Origin: Triatoma infestans | Taxonomy: Eukaryota > Arthropoda > Insecta > Hemiptera > Reduviidae | Reading direction: 5' to 3' | Length of the DNA: 64,000 bases | Assembly (NCBI GenBank): GCA_011037195.1 | Contig: JAAEAF010000241.1 | Span: 21,299-85,298 of the forward strand | Shown: in pieces, positions 37,001 through 52,200 of the stretch | Layout of the letters: the number at the start of each line of letters is the position of its first letter | Position numbering within the stretch: the first letter of the stretch is position 1 | The notes under the pieces: model-generated | The model's input: the letters and a program-made list of their open reading frames with translations, nothing else | Database searches by the model: none | Told to the model about the DNA's origin: nothing | Program-made: the position numbers and the translations under genes

Positions 37001-40000
37001 AACATTAATTGAAATTGCATCTAAGACGAAAATTTATCATCAAATTCTCTTTCGAAGAACTTCACAATCGAAAAATAATTCAAATAAATTGTGACCAACC
37101 GAAGAAGTACCACCAGTCAATTCGTTTGAACCTAATTTTATTATCGGTTGATTGAATTTGAATTCCAGCAATATATTATCCAAGATACAGCAAATTTGGT
37201 ATTTGAATCCAGGCTTCAGAGCCAGTGGCTATAGTTCTTCTTGATTGCGGTTTATAATTCCACTTAAAAAGCTCCTGCAATCAAAATCTAGAAGAATTCT
37301 AGAGGAATTTGAGTTATAGCAGAAAGAACATGCATTTCAATGTTATAATGGATGTGAGAAGGAGTGAATTAGAGAGAATGGATTTTAGAAAAATAAACTA
37401 GATGAGATGCTGAACATTGTATAGTGAATAGAACACACAAACTGCAAGGATGATGTAATGGGATCCGAATCATTAAAGATTCATAGGATCCGAAGAGCGA
37501 TGAAGCAGCCATTAAATGAATCAAAACTTAGTTACTCCCCATTTTGGCCAGACTAGGAAGGGAGAGTTTGATTCATATAAATATAGCGACTGCAGAACAG
37601 TCAGCAGAGTTGTACCACAATTTTACTAGAGTATATCGAGTCAGCACCGATCAACTCAGCTTACTCAGCCAGTCTGCCTCCTTATTCTCACTAATTTATA
37701 TTTATTTAACTGTTAAGTCCTTGCAGTTTGTGTGTTCTATAAATTATACAGTGTTCAGGATATCATCTAGTATATTTCTCTAAAATCCAATCTCTGTAAT
37801 CCTCTTCTTCTCGCATCCATTATATTAGTAATAAGAAGGAAGTAGATAGGTAGCTGACTGGATGAAGTGTTGCAGAATTCTGCTGCCTGTTCTGCTACCG
37901 CTCTATTTATATGAATCGAATTCTCCCTTCCTAGTCTGGCCCAGGTAACTAAGTTTTGATTCATTTAATGTCTGCTTCTTTGCTCTTCGGATCCTAGGAA
38001 TGTTTAATGTTCGGATCCCATTAGAAATGTGTGGTTTACTATGTTTGCCTAGATTTTTGTATGCAAATACTACAAAACTGCCAAATTTTATCAGTATTTA
38101 GGTGAAAATTGAATGGAAAATTTAATTGAAATAAAATCTCAACCATTAGTGAAAATATGGGCTAGTGATTTAATTGGGTTAGGAAAGGGAATTCTATCAT
38201 ACGGTCTCTAAAAATTATGTACACTTCTTAATGTTAATGTAAATCGTTATACCAAGATAAGCTTTAAAGTTATATATATATATATATATTTAAAATTATC
38301 CACCATCAATGTAATTCAGAAGTACATTCAATTACATTTAATTACAGAAATAGCACTAGAAATAAAACATATATTTGTCATTCTGAGAGAGAAAGAAAAG
38401 CAATAATAATTTTTGCGTAATAAGTGTAAAATAAGTAATAAATAAATACAGAAATGATTTAAAATGTTACAACTATTCAGTTTATTATGTAAATTTATTT
38501 AAATGATTTACACTAATCCTTGCTAACTGTACACACTTTTGCTAACAAACGTCCCCCTCATATTATTAAATACTGCACACCCTAATTATGTCATATCATC
38601 TACTATTTATTATTCTAATAGTAAATATAACGGTCTAATATTTTTATAATATAAAAAAAGCTTGTAATACAAACTATTTATTAAGTTTTATTCAAATTAT
38701 AATTTATGAATAACTTTATTTGTTTCAAATAAAATTGCATATTACTTAGAAATGTTATAGTTTTATAAGTAAAGGAGTTTTCAAACTTCGTTAATTGGAG
38801 TGTTAAGATAAACACTGTTTGAAAAATAACTATAAAATTTTCATATTGTGAAAGCGGCGGGAATGCGGGAATAGGATGTGATGTTTACTTATGTAGTAGT
38901 TTGTTGTAGGGGATTATTGCACTGCGCCCTGAAAGATACATTGTGCTCTCCCGGAGCATTCTCAGTGCACTGCCGACCTCCAAGCAGTGTTTTCTAGCTA
39001 CAGACAACACTGCCCATCACCGGACAGTGAGTTGTAGAGGCTCCTAGGAGTAGAAAATCTAAGGGCAGCTTGCTGGATTCTAACCCGGGACCACCGCGTT
39101 GCTAGTCCAGCGCACTACCAGTGAGCTAATCCCTTCCTTCTCCTTTGGCTTAGCTCAATTAACTAGGGAAAGAGACCCTAGTTTGTGTACTGTGTTTGTC
39201 CTTCTCTGTAAAGAGTAGAGTGTATGTAGTTTAAGTATTGTGTACTGTTCTGACGAAGTAAATGGAGTATCCCGTGGGGTCGCTACTCCCCAAGTAACTT
39301 GCATGCAACAGATATCCCTTGCGGGCATTACTTATGTAAGTGTTGCTTTATGTTTATTTAGTTTTTTTTTGTTTTATAAAAAATTGCTAATTTTTATTTC
39401 TTTTATTAACCAAAGATTTGATTGGTTTATTAACATATTAATTTGAGGGCCTCTCCAGGATGAATAGGATCGATCAGTTTCAGTAAAAAGAAATGAAACA
39501 TTTAATGAAAAAACTTGAAAGTTGTTATTTCAAATATGCCATAACCCCGATGTTTTTATACAGAAAAGAAGGTGTTACAATTTTAAGAACATTTTTTTAA
39601 CTTTACAGGCAATTTTTAAATAGAGTGAGACTGTATTTAATAAATATTTTAAATATTTAGTTTTATATACATATTAAAAATAAAATATGGTGTCTCAAAG
39701 AGTAGAGTATGGAATAGTAATTCTATTTAGTACAATTAAGGCTTAACTTAAAGTAATTTCTAAAGGAAGATGACAATAAGGAAGTAGACGAAAAATAGGT
39801 CAGTTTAAAGGGCTTCGATTTTGCTGCAGATACTGAAGACTAGTAAAGTACGGTAAAATATATTGAACGAAATTTAAGTATAGGTGAATTAATATGGATA
39901 CGTAATTTACTATTGCTAAGTTACATGATGGAAATAAACAGGAATTAGTTAAGAATATTTTACTGGTATTAATTGACACTAGTTCAATACATTCAAAAAA

Positions 40001-43000
40001 GTAAAGGAGATCTGGAAGGAAAAGTGGATGAAACTGAAGAAGTTGACGGAACTTAGTGAGGATGATATTTCAGATGCTGAAGATGAGAAAGGACGATACC
40101 TAATGAATAAGTAGAAAAGTGTTAAAAACACAAACAAAAACAAAAATGTAGATATAATTACAACTTATGTTACTCCTATATTTCTAGTAAGTCTTAGAGT
40201 AAGAATTTTGGATGCTACAATTTGAGAAGAAAGAATGCTCAAAAATAAGGAAGGCGCACTTAATTTGGACTTGGTCTAAACTAGATGGCTAAGTGTTTAG
40301 GGCCTTATCGCTTAATCAAAGTAAAGCCTATATATATCTACGATATTGTCAGGGATCATTGAAAATCCATTGAATTTTATGATAGCATGGACAGATGAAG
40401 AAAGTAATGGTATTGAGGCCATGTATGGAAGAAGGGGAAATGTTCTGCTGTGTGTTCTGGGGGGGTGTGTTTGAGCGGCAGTCAGTCTTCTTTGTGATGT
40501 TAAGCATGTTAGTGTTGGCTGTAGGTTTAATAAAGTTTTTTGTATTTTTAAAAAAAACTATTAATTTTTATTTTATTTTATTAACCAAAAATCACAAGAT
40601 GTTATCATATAACTTTATGTTTCCCTTTGATAAACCACATTTTGTGAGTTGTCCAGTTCAAATTGTTTCGAAATTTCACCCACTGCCAGTGAGTAAATAT
40701 TGTACAGGATGTACTATGTTTAAGAATATATTGAGTGGATTCAAGAAATCGACAACAACAAAAATATGGCACTTTACATGTAACTGATGCAGTTAAATTT
40801 AGTAAAAATTTTAAGTTGGAAGGATATTTTTCAATAACGACGATTAAATTGCTTTAAGAGAAACTAGTGTGAATGTTTTACACCAGATTTTTTTTTTCCT
40901 TTTCTTTAGAGTAAAAAGAGATAGTGAATTTGAATGGATAAATTGAAATCTCAATCAGTAGCTGCTGTTAAGGGCGAGGTAGAAGCTAATACCTTAATAA
41001 ATGAATCTCTTGTTAGTTGAAATGTAGTAAACGAGAAGGATGTATTCCACCAACAAGGAGAAACAGCCTCTTAAAGTTGCTTGTACCATTATTCTGAATG
41101 TGACAAACCGCTTATCTTACTGAATAGATGTTGTGTTTGTGTGTTTGTGCGAGTGTGTAGATAGATATATGTGAGAGTGGTATGGTCTCCAATACGAGAG
41201 ATATAAATAAAACCAGTTCATCACTGAATTCACACTAGTATACTTTATCACAAACCATTTAAGGATGGTCAGTTTGTGTTTAAGAGCACTGTAACTAAGG
41301 AGAGAGTGGGAGAATAAAACAAGAAAGAGAAAGAAGTAGAAGAGGAGATAGTAGAGAGGAAGGGCTTAAAAAAAAGAGAAAAAAAGAAGGAAATGTCACC
41401 AATTAAACGAGTAAGACGGTATCCATCTAGAAAAGCCAGAAAAAAAATAACTCAATCAAGTTGGGTGAACAAGAACAGTCCACTTGGCTGCTTTGCTCCA
41501 GTTAATAAAGTATCACCCACCTTGTACTGAAGTGTTCCCCAATGCAAGCATTTGTATATAAATTTTTTAAATTTATTTATTCTGTTTTACAACCTAATAA
41601 ATAAAGTTTTAAAATAACATTAGAAACAATAAATTTAATTTATTTGTATTTATGTCTAATTTAATCACATAATATAAATATTTCCTACTGTTTCTATTCT
41701 TTTCAGTTTTCTATTCTCTTCTCGTAGCTTTAAAGAAAAACAAAAAATTAATAAATAATCTGGTATGATTCAATCACAAAACTTTCTCTTGCTCCCGTTT
41801 TCAAAATTGTGATTGACGAATTTTATTGTTAGTATATCAACCTAACCGAGAAATCAGAGAAAAGTTGGAAGTAAAGAACAGTGTACTTCAGAGAATAAAG
41901 AAGAAACGGTTAGAGTGGTACGGCCATGTGAGAACAATGGGAGAGGACAGACTACCGAGGCTTGGCCCTTGATTGGAACGTGGAAGGAAGAAAGAGAAGA
42001 GGAAGGCCGAGACGAACATGGATGGATGAAGTGGTGGAAAGTTTGTATGGGGATGGTTTGAAGGGAGTAAGAAACTCAGGATAGAGAACTGTGGAGAGCA
42101 CATCTAAAAGAACGTTTTTGGTTGAGGAGAACCTCACTATTGAGGAAATCCTAAAAAAAATATCAAATTAAATGAAATTCGTTGGTAATTTTATGGAGAA
42201 AATTGCAAAAATTGAAAAAAAAATTCTTCCTAGTAAAAACGCAGTTCCGGTCATTCGATGTTTTCATTCTCGGATATTCAACAACATATTTAATTCTAAT
42301 TAATATTATTTAGATGATAGAATTGTATAATATACTGAAATATCACTTTAGAGGAAACCGTAATCCCACCCCTGCCCCGAAAGTACCCTTAAATGAATAT
42401 TCCCGGAGAAATGTTTCAAATAAAAGTCGTAGCGCATTGTATGTATAGTTGATGTAACTAGTTGCAAGAAAATTGTTGAATCCCTTTTTGAAAAAAATCG
42501 CTAAAAAGTAAAAAAAAAAAAAAAAACTAGTAAAGTGGTACTTCTGGTTGAGGAATTATGACACATCACCTACTGTCAGATCCTATGGTGATATCTACAC
42601 GGAATATCAAGTTTGAACTTTCTACGGTTTTCATTTTTTAGCTATGCTGTTCACATACATACATATACACATATACACGATACATATGTATCGTAAAGCT
42701 AGAAGAGATGACGCACATTTCAAAGTAATGTCCTGTATCAAAATATAGGAGATACGAGTATATTACAAGAGGTAGTTCTTATAACATATGTCACTACTAT
42801 TATCTGCAAAAAAATTTATTTTTAAAAATAAAGGCATTCTCATTTATCCAGAACAAAATACAAATACACTACATTTGGCCGTCTCTCCTACTAGGTAGGA
42901 CAGATGACGCACCATAGGTGGAGACCTCTACTCTGTGAAGGTAACATGACTGATCGACATAAACTTGGTAAACACTATGTCTATGAGTCCAACTTTAAGG

Positions 43001-43265
43001 ACAACTGGAAATCTTTCATTTCAGTTGCAATTAATACAGTATATAAAAAAATTTACTAAGCGTTATGAAAACACACGCTGACATATAAATGTTCCTAGAA
43101 CACAGAAGAGCACACAAAATAACTGAAGAATTTTGCAATACGTTCGCTTCTGATTTTCTATCCCGACTAACTTCCATGACGCCACGTGGTGGCAAACAAG
43201 AGAAGTAAAGCCTGCGTCTTCTCTCCTACCGCGTCATCTCTCCTAGCTTTACACTACATAGATCT

Positions 43266-43297
<32 letters not shown>

Positions 43298-46200
43298 TCT
43301 TTTCTAAAAACCACTTTTCTGGACTCATGGGACCTCAAAACGGATATTTCCGGTGAAAACTCAATATTGAAAATTTGACCCGATTACAATACTTCCTCTT
43401 ACTAGGAGTAAGAGGAAGTAAAAAATCTGGTGTGAAACACTCACGCCACTTTCTTCTATTGCACTGAATACAATTTATAAAATTGACACATTTTAATTAC
43501 ACTTGAAATTTACGCACTTTACATAAATAAATAAGTGATAATGAGTCAATTTCGAAAACTTGAAACGATTAAAATATTAGGAAAAAGCAAACAAAGGAAA
43601 TATTTGTCTCAGTGGCTAGACGAATTGACTGTCCAAGAAGATGCTCTGCCATATATAACAGCTGCGGAAGGAGGCATACATCATTGCGGTGAACCTCTTT
43701 TGTAATGGTTCCATTGCGGTAAAATTTATTGTAAATGATAGGGATATGTTACATGTAAAAATTATGTTGGAGGAACAGTGGACGGCTTAGACGTCCGAAA
43801 ATTTTAAGGCTTGGGTTTATGATTTCTAAAAATACAATTAAATTCATAAAACAAATATTTTAGAAACATAAACTTGCCCATCCATAAATGGGAGTTCAAA
43901 TACATGTTAAATTTTCCTCACATATAATCGCTAAAACAATTCCTAAATTATTATAATTACTTAAATTAAGTTGCCTCCGATTTATATTTTAAATCTTGGT
44001 CAAAAATTAGGTTTTTTTTTTTTTTAATTTAAAAAAAAAATGTGTTTAATGAAGCTTAAATGAATATAGGGCGAAGGATTATTTTTAATTAACTTGATAA
44101 TTGAATTATTGCAATGAACCTATAATGAAAAAAAATTAATTATTTCTCTATTGTCCTATAAATTCTGCAGAATTGCGATCGTTATGCAGTATTTTGTTTT
44201 TATTTTTGTCTACAATACTATAAAAACTAAAACTTCAATATTTATGAATGAATAAAAATATTTAATTTTTTTATTTTATTAATTTCAGATATTCAAATAG
44301 AGATTTATTTTATATACTTAATAATAATAATATTAGAAAAAACAGCGAACAATTATGCAGCTAAGGTTATGTAACAGGACTATCATTAATTTGTATATAG
44401 AAGGTACTAGCTACAGAATTGATAGTGAAGAGATATGTTGTGTATGTAACCTCCATAGGTTACGTCTTCTGCTGGAATGTCCTATTTATTTACCTTATAG
44501 AGATAAATTTTTAAGTAAATACGAAGTATATTGTACAAGATCTAACAGATAGTGATAATCTATTAAATTTATTAAATATTCAGACAATGAACAATTAAAC
44601 AGTATTTAATGGAACATATAATATAACGGCTTCTTCTTAATTACAGTAAAATAAACGTTCTAAAAGAAATGACAACTTGCTTCCTTTACAATAAAATAAC
44701 CACGTGGATAACAAAATTTATAAATATATAAATCGTAGCACATTACACAAAATAATGAAACTCAAGAGTAAATATATACACAATATAACGAACTAGCAAA
44801 GTATGGTTACCGAAGTAAAACAAATTTGGAAAAAAACCAAATACGAATAACTTGGACTCTCTTGATTTCAACTTTTAATATATATAAGAAATTGTAAACA
44901 AGTAATAACAAAAGTATAACTACAGGTAAGCTAAATTGTGGACATAGCAATATTAATTAATAACAAACTAGTTTTTAAACTCATATTGTACAATAATTGT
45001 TACTTGCAGATTCAAAATAACCCTAGTAGAGGACACGTGAAGGTGTCGAAACGTAGGGTACCAATAATAAAATGTATTATTGAAAAATAAAATAAAGAAG
45101 TTTTATACATTAACAGGCTGTTAAAGGCTCATTAAACAACTCTACAATAACCAAAACAGTATTTACTATTATATCTGCAATGTGTAAAATTAAGATTATT
45201 TTGTATTGAAGAATAATTCTTATTTTTGTTATTAATCTATTCATTTATTAGTTACTGTTAGTTACCAATATGTTATTTTGGATTATTATTATTTTTTTTT
45301 GTTTTGTTTTGTATATATATATATTTTTTTTTTTATATTTGTTGTACAAATATTGTAATGCACCAGACTCGCTGTAATATGTATATATTCATAAATACAG
45401 TATTTTATTATTATTATTATTTTTATTATTTATTTTTTTATACAAGTACTATTTAAATTCATGAAATTGCAACTAAATATTTAGAATAATCGAAATTTCA
45501 GGATCGATCTGACTATGTGAAATATTTTTTCTTTATACTCTTATATGTTGGAATCTTATTTAGACTTTACGTTTCTCATTCATATGAATCCCTCATTCAC
45601 AACTGCTATCATGGAATCTTTAGACTCCCATAGTTTTCATTACCAAAACTCATTTTAATTTATAATATATATAGATAATAAAAACAATACTCATAAAAGG
45701 AGTGTTTTATTTTTGAAACAAAGAATAAATGGAATGAAATCTGCAAATCAATTGAATAATGGGATGTTCAGATTTACAAACTGGCCAGAGGCATACCAAA
45801 TATTGCCGGAAAAATCAAATGGGAAGACAAAAAAAAAAACTTACAGATTCAGCCCTTCAAGATTGTATTATTTTTACTATTTTTATTTTTACGTATAGTC
45901 CTTCTTTTTTTTTTTCTTTTACAAATTGAACGTTTTAGGAATAGCCGATTGTATGGTATAAAAAACTAAACAATAAGCCGGCCTGTGGTGAAAGGCGATT
46001 TATAGCTTATATATGGTTCTTTTATTTTTAGGTCTGGACTGATCGTGTCTTTTGAAATGGTGGTAGTAGCAATGGTAGTAGCAGTCGCAGCAATACAAAC
46101 TCGCCTGATAAATTACAGTCGAGATAAAAATAAACGTATAAACAGATATCTGCAGTCTTCCTTTTCTTTTCCAGTACTTTTTTTTTTGTTTTAAGTTATT

Positions 46201-49200
46201 TTATCAGTTTTTACAAACTTTCATGAACCACTTCATTCTAATTTTTTTATAATGTATCTATAACAATTCCACTGGCTGAAAAAATATTACGTATAGTAAT
46301 CTCGCACGACTCTCTCTTACTTCAATAGAAGAATTCAATTAATAAATTTTCATTAAAATTGCAAATAATATAAAAGTTTAATTGGGCTTGTCATAAAATT
46401 TAGGCATGGGGGTCAAAAATAACTATACCTGGCCTGTATAATGGGATCCGAATCATTAATGATTCTTGGGATCCGAAGAGCGAAGAAGCAGACAATAAAT
46501 GAATCAACACTTAGTTACCTAGGACTTCTAGGAAGGGAGAGTTCGATATATAAACAGAGTGTAACAGCAACCAAAGAGAGTAAAGAGCAAAACCACTCTC
46601 TCGGACTGGAGTGGGAGAAACTATAAATATAGCGACGAACAGTCCATAAAAACACAGTTGAATTAAGTTCAATACATCCAATTACTCTGTGTCATTTTCA
46701 TACCACTCTAACTTAAAACATTTCTCTATTGAAGTCCAGGCAGTCTGTATATCATTTAATTAATATAATAGTTTAAACCAAGTCTTCTTCTCAATTCATC
46801 TACCATACGTAAATTCTCTCCACCAAACATAAGCTCGCAACAGCATCATCATTGCTAGCTTTCAACATCACTGGCTAGCTCGCAACAGCTTCATCACTAG
46901 CTTTCTGCATCAAAAGCTATTCTCCATTAACTTAGCTAGTTTAAACAACCCAGGCTAGCTGCAATAAACTCGCAGCCAAACAAGATGTGCTACACACATA
47001 CACTCACCCGCACGCTCAAATTTTTCACATATGAAAAATTTCTTCAGGAGAGGGGATGATGTAACAGCAACCAAAGAGAAGCTCAGCAACAAAAGAGAGT
47101 AAAGAGCAAAACCCGAAACCACTTTCTCGACTGGAGTGGGAAGAACTGTATAAATATAGCGACGGACAGTCCATAAAAACACAGTTGAATTCAGTTCAAT
47201 ACATTTAATTACTGCGTGCCATATTCATACCTCTCTACCTTAAAACATTTCTCTATTGTAAAGTCCAGACAGTCTGTATCACTTAATTAATATATTAGTT
47301 AACCAATGTTAACCAAGTCTTCTTCTTATATCATCAACCAGACCTAAATTCTTTCCACCTAACACATTCATTATACAGAGCGACAGCAGAATAGTCAGCA
47401 GAATTTTACCATAGTTTGACAACAGACAAACTCTTTCAGAGCCAGTGACTTTAGTTCTTCTTGATTGCGATTTATAATTCCACTTAAAGAGCTTCTTTAA
47501 AAAAAAAAATCTAGAAGTTCGACCAGTTATATCAGGGAGAACATGCATTTCAATGTATAATGGATGTGTGAAGGAGAGAGAATGGATTTTAGAAAAATAA
47601 ACTAGACGAAATGCTGAATAATGTATAGTGAAAGAACACACAATCTGCAAGGATGATGTAATGCGATCCGAATCATTAAAAATTCGTAGGATCCAAAGAG
47701 CGAAGATGCAGATATTAAATGAATCAAAAGTTAGTTACTCCCCACCTAGGCCAGACAAGGAAGGAAGAGTTTGATTCATATAAACAGAGCGACAGCAGTA
47801 CAGTCAGCAAAATTTTACCATAGTCTTACAACAGTGCATCCAGTCAGCTTCCGATACACTACCTTCTTATTACTAATATGATGGATGTGAGAAGGAGAGA
47901 ATTAGGGAGAATGGATTTTAGAGAAGTAAACTAGATGATAGCCTGATCACTGTATAATAATGTAAAGAACACACAAACTGCAAGGACTTAACAGTTAAAT
48001 AAATAGAAATGAGTGAGAATAAGGAGACAGACTGGCTGAGTAAGCTGAGTTGATAGATAGCTGACTGGATGTAATGTAGTAAAATTGAGGAACAACTCTG
48101 CTGACTTTCTGCAGTCGCTGTGTTTATACGAATCAAACTCTTCCTTCTTCGTCTGGCCTAGATGGTAAGATAGGACAGTTTACGACAGTTTTACAACAGT
48201 ACAACCAGTCAGCAACCTATCTACTGCCTTCTCATTACTCAGCCAGTCTGACTCTTTATAATTAATCCTCTCGCTACCTTACTTCTATTTTACTTCTATT
48301 TAAACCTAAGTACTTGCAGTTTGTGAGTTCTATTCATTCTTTAATATATCATTTAGTTTATTTTTCTAAAACCCATTCTCTCTCCTTCACACATCCACTA
48401 TACCTGTATGCCAATAACTCTGACCAAACAAATATTGTGGCGGCAGTTTAAATTTAAAGATAACCCTCACATGGAGTCCTCCAAAACCTCCTAAAATGAA
48501 TTTCCCTGGAAAAATATATCACATAAATGTGATAGGTTTGATATCTGTTCGTTTTCCACTATTCTCACAAAACTCGCACACATACAAATACAGAGCATTC
48601 GGTAAAAACATTTTTTCCTTACTCAGGAGGCTTCAAAGTATTTGTTTCCAGGGAAATTTTAATGTTAAAAATTTGAGACGATCGCAATGCTCCCTCTGAC
48701 TAAGGAGTAAGTGAAAGTATAAAAAGTTATTAATATAAATAATAATTAAATTTGGCCATTGTTAATAAAACAAACAAAATGATGGTTGGTTAGGAGCCAA
48801 AGCTCAAAAATCGGTTTAGTAAAATCGCATCTCCGGTTGACCGATTTTCATCAACTTGGAATTCTAGAAGTGCTTCTGTCATATATGTACCTCAATGTTA
48901 TAAGGACCAATGTCCATTCCATTAGAAATGAGAACGCTGTTGTCAAAGTTTGCAGTGAACTTATGATTTCAATAAATCGCTAGTTTTACATTACAATCAT
49001 GGTGCAATTTATTTTTATGACCTTTTAATACACTTAGTTTCAATTGGCGATACGTTTTTAACTATTTAATTGTTTTAATTTTTTTTTTTTTGGACATTGG
49101 CCCCTAAGTGAAGAACGCATTCAAGGACATCGGCCCCAGGGTATAATAGAACATCAGTAAATTTCTGGAAATAATACCCTATATTTATAATATATCACAA

Positions 49201-52200
49201 AATATTAAATTTAGTTATAAAACAGATATATTCAAATAAAAATAAATGCTGTGGTGGTTGGTTCCGCAGAGCTGGAAAGCATCAGAGACATTTTCCGTGG
49301 TAGCCTGCTTCATTTTGTGGTCATCGACCGGTTTCGGGCGTTCGCCCATCTTCAGGATGCGTTTTTCAGACAGTGTGCCACACAGACTGACACAGAGACT
49401 TAGTTTCACACTAAACTCTATAGAGAGTTAGTGTGAACTAAAGTATTAGTTAGAGAGTTAGTGTGAAACTAAGTCTCTAGTTAGAGAGTTAGTGTGAAAC
49501 TAAGTCTCTGTACGAGTCTGCGTTGGCACACTGTCTGAAAAACGCATCCTGAAGATGGGCGAACGCCCGAAACCGGTCGATGACCACAAAATGAAGCAGG
49601 CTACCACGGAAAATCTCTCTGATGAAAAATAAATGCTTTAAAAACTCAATAAAATAAAAAACAACTGAACATATAAAAAAAAACATCAATTATTCATTAA
49701 TTTTTAATGATTATTATCATAATTGTATGAATATTAGAGAGTAATGATTGTAATATTTACTAAAAACTGGTAACATGCTTTAAATGTCTGTAATTATCTT
49801 GTACTGTGGAGTAACTGGTGAGAAATCTTCAAGCTCTCTGACTTTTGAGTGATAAATAGAAATTCCTACTGATAAATTTCAGCAATGACATTAAATCACG
49901 ATATTTATTTTCGTCCAGTGGTAAAGGTTTTTACATGAAATGGCGAAACTGAAACATCGAAATTTGATTTCTAGACCTATCATTTTCATTTCTTGTTCGT
50001 TTTCGCGTTCTTCCAGTTTGTTTAGTTTGATCAAAATTCTCTAGGTCGTTCTGTGTATTTTGGATTTATCTGTGTGAATCAAGGAGCACTTTTCAACCAT
50101 CTTTTCATCTTCGCTAACTGTCAAGTCTTCAGTGTCGGCTATATAATTGGAATCATCATCACTATGAGTTTTATCATTAAATCTTGTTTCCATGTTGTTA
50201 TTGGTGGGCAGTAAATCTTTCATGGCTGCAGATTGATGGTTATCTGCTACAACGCCCAATAGAATATCATTAGGAATTGATAAACCTCAATTTGATTAAG
50301 ATCAATTAAAGATGTTTCCTCTTGTGCCAGATCACTAATTTGGACATAAGTATTCCAAATACTCCTAAGCTTCTTCTGTTATTTCTGAATTATTTAAACT
50401 TCTTGCCGATACGAATTGAACAATTTCTTCCAAATCTGATTTAATCAGTATTTGAAAACCATCTTCTGATAGATTGTCGCATGTTAAATTAGTCTCCGAA
50501 AAGATTATTACCACTTAATTAGAACCTTTTGATACTTTACGAACTGATTCTTCAGTAACTAAATTATTTGCATTATTTTAAAATATGAAATTGAATTATT
50601 ATTGTTAGATCATTATCAAAAGAATGATTAGGATTACTTTATCAACTTACCTTTGTCGAATGTTATTTGCATTTAAATTGCATAAATGCATATTTTATTT
50701 GCACGATTGGAAAACATAGTGCACTTAGAAACGGATAAACAAAAGATACACCAGTTGTATTTAATGATATTTAACAAAATAAAACTGCAACTAGATGAAT
50801 GCAATTTTCAGTAAACAAACCTTCAAACTGGGTAGTTGAAATCTACTAACTAGTTTAAATAAAAGAGGGCCAATGTCCATATTCACCAGGAGATTGGCCC
50901 TAAATTATTTTAGCGCTGATACGACTTGGGCCAATGTAAACTTCGGCCTTTTTTTCTTAAGATATACTGGACATTGGGCTGAATATATTTTCTATTTTAA
51001 AGGTTTTACGTTTATTTTTGGACTTAAACCCTTATTGAATTAAAAATTCATGATCTAATATGTCCATTGCTGTATTTATCTCATTTCACCAAATTTGGGA
51101 CATTGGCCCTTATAACATTGAGGTACAGATTTTTTTTTTATATTCATGTTACGTAGGTGATATAACAATATATAACATTCAAGATGTACTTTACTGGGAA
51201 ACTCAACGATATGTATATCCCAGAATTCTTAAAAACAATTTTCGCTAGAAAATGTTCCAAATAAAATGTGTATAGATATGCCTGATTCTGGGATACCTTC
51301 CCAGATGCATCCCTATGCTACCAGGAGCGTCTATGAGTTGCGGATGGTAGTACGGCCAGCTGCGAAATAAGACTGATAAGACTAATAAGGAGTAGCGGAC
51401 AAAGGAGGCACAACAGAACGGAGATGAGTTGTCTCATCATACTGGCAGCCTTATAAAAAGCCTCACAATTTGAGGGTGGTGTGGAGTGGTGGGCAAGCAC
51501 AGCCACGCTAAACTAAGCGCTTTGTCCTGGGGGAGGGGATCTGGTTATCTTCTTGTTAACTTCATTTCTCTTCTTCAGGTCATCTGGGCAAGCCTCATCC
51601 AGTAGTGAGCTCCTACTGTATTGTGGGTAAGAATGGGAACTTGGAAAACTAAGGGAGAAAATCCTACCAGAAAATCCTGGTCCCCCAGGTTTGAGGATTG
51701 TTGTATTGGGCCATCTTCTTGACTGTCAACAAACATTCTATTGCTAAAAAATATCGAAAAGAAGAAAAAGCTGAACGGACAAAAGGAGCGACAATAGCTA
51801 CGGAAACGACTGCTCAGTTCGGATACTAGAAACTACAAGGCATTGCAATCAAAGTAGATTAGGTATTACTTGAGGCAAAAAGAGGTAACATACATTAAAA
51901 TTATACTAGCTAAAACCAAAAGGAAAGGAAAGGGAATAGAAGGGTTGGACGTCATCATCCACGTCTGGAACGAAGTTGAGAGATATGGGCATGCAAAGGC
52001 AGGAGTGCCATTATTAGTAAAGAAGAATTAGCAGAGGAAATATTATAGCTTGGAACAGTATAAACGAAAGGATAGTTACGCTAGAACTGTGTAGGTATCG
52101 AAAGAAGTAGTTACTATAGAGCGTACGCCCCTATTAAAGATATGAAAGGAGAAATAAAATCGGACTTTTGGAGGCCTTAGAAGAATTGATAGAAAAGAAT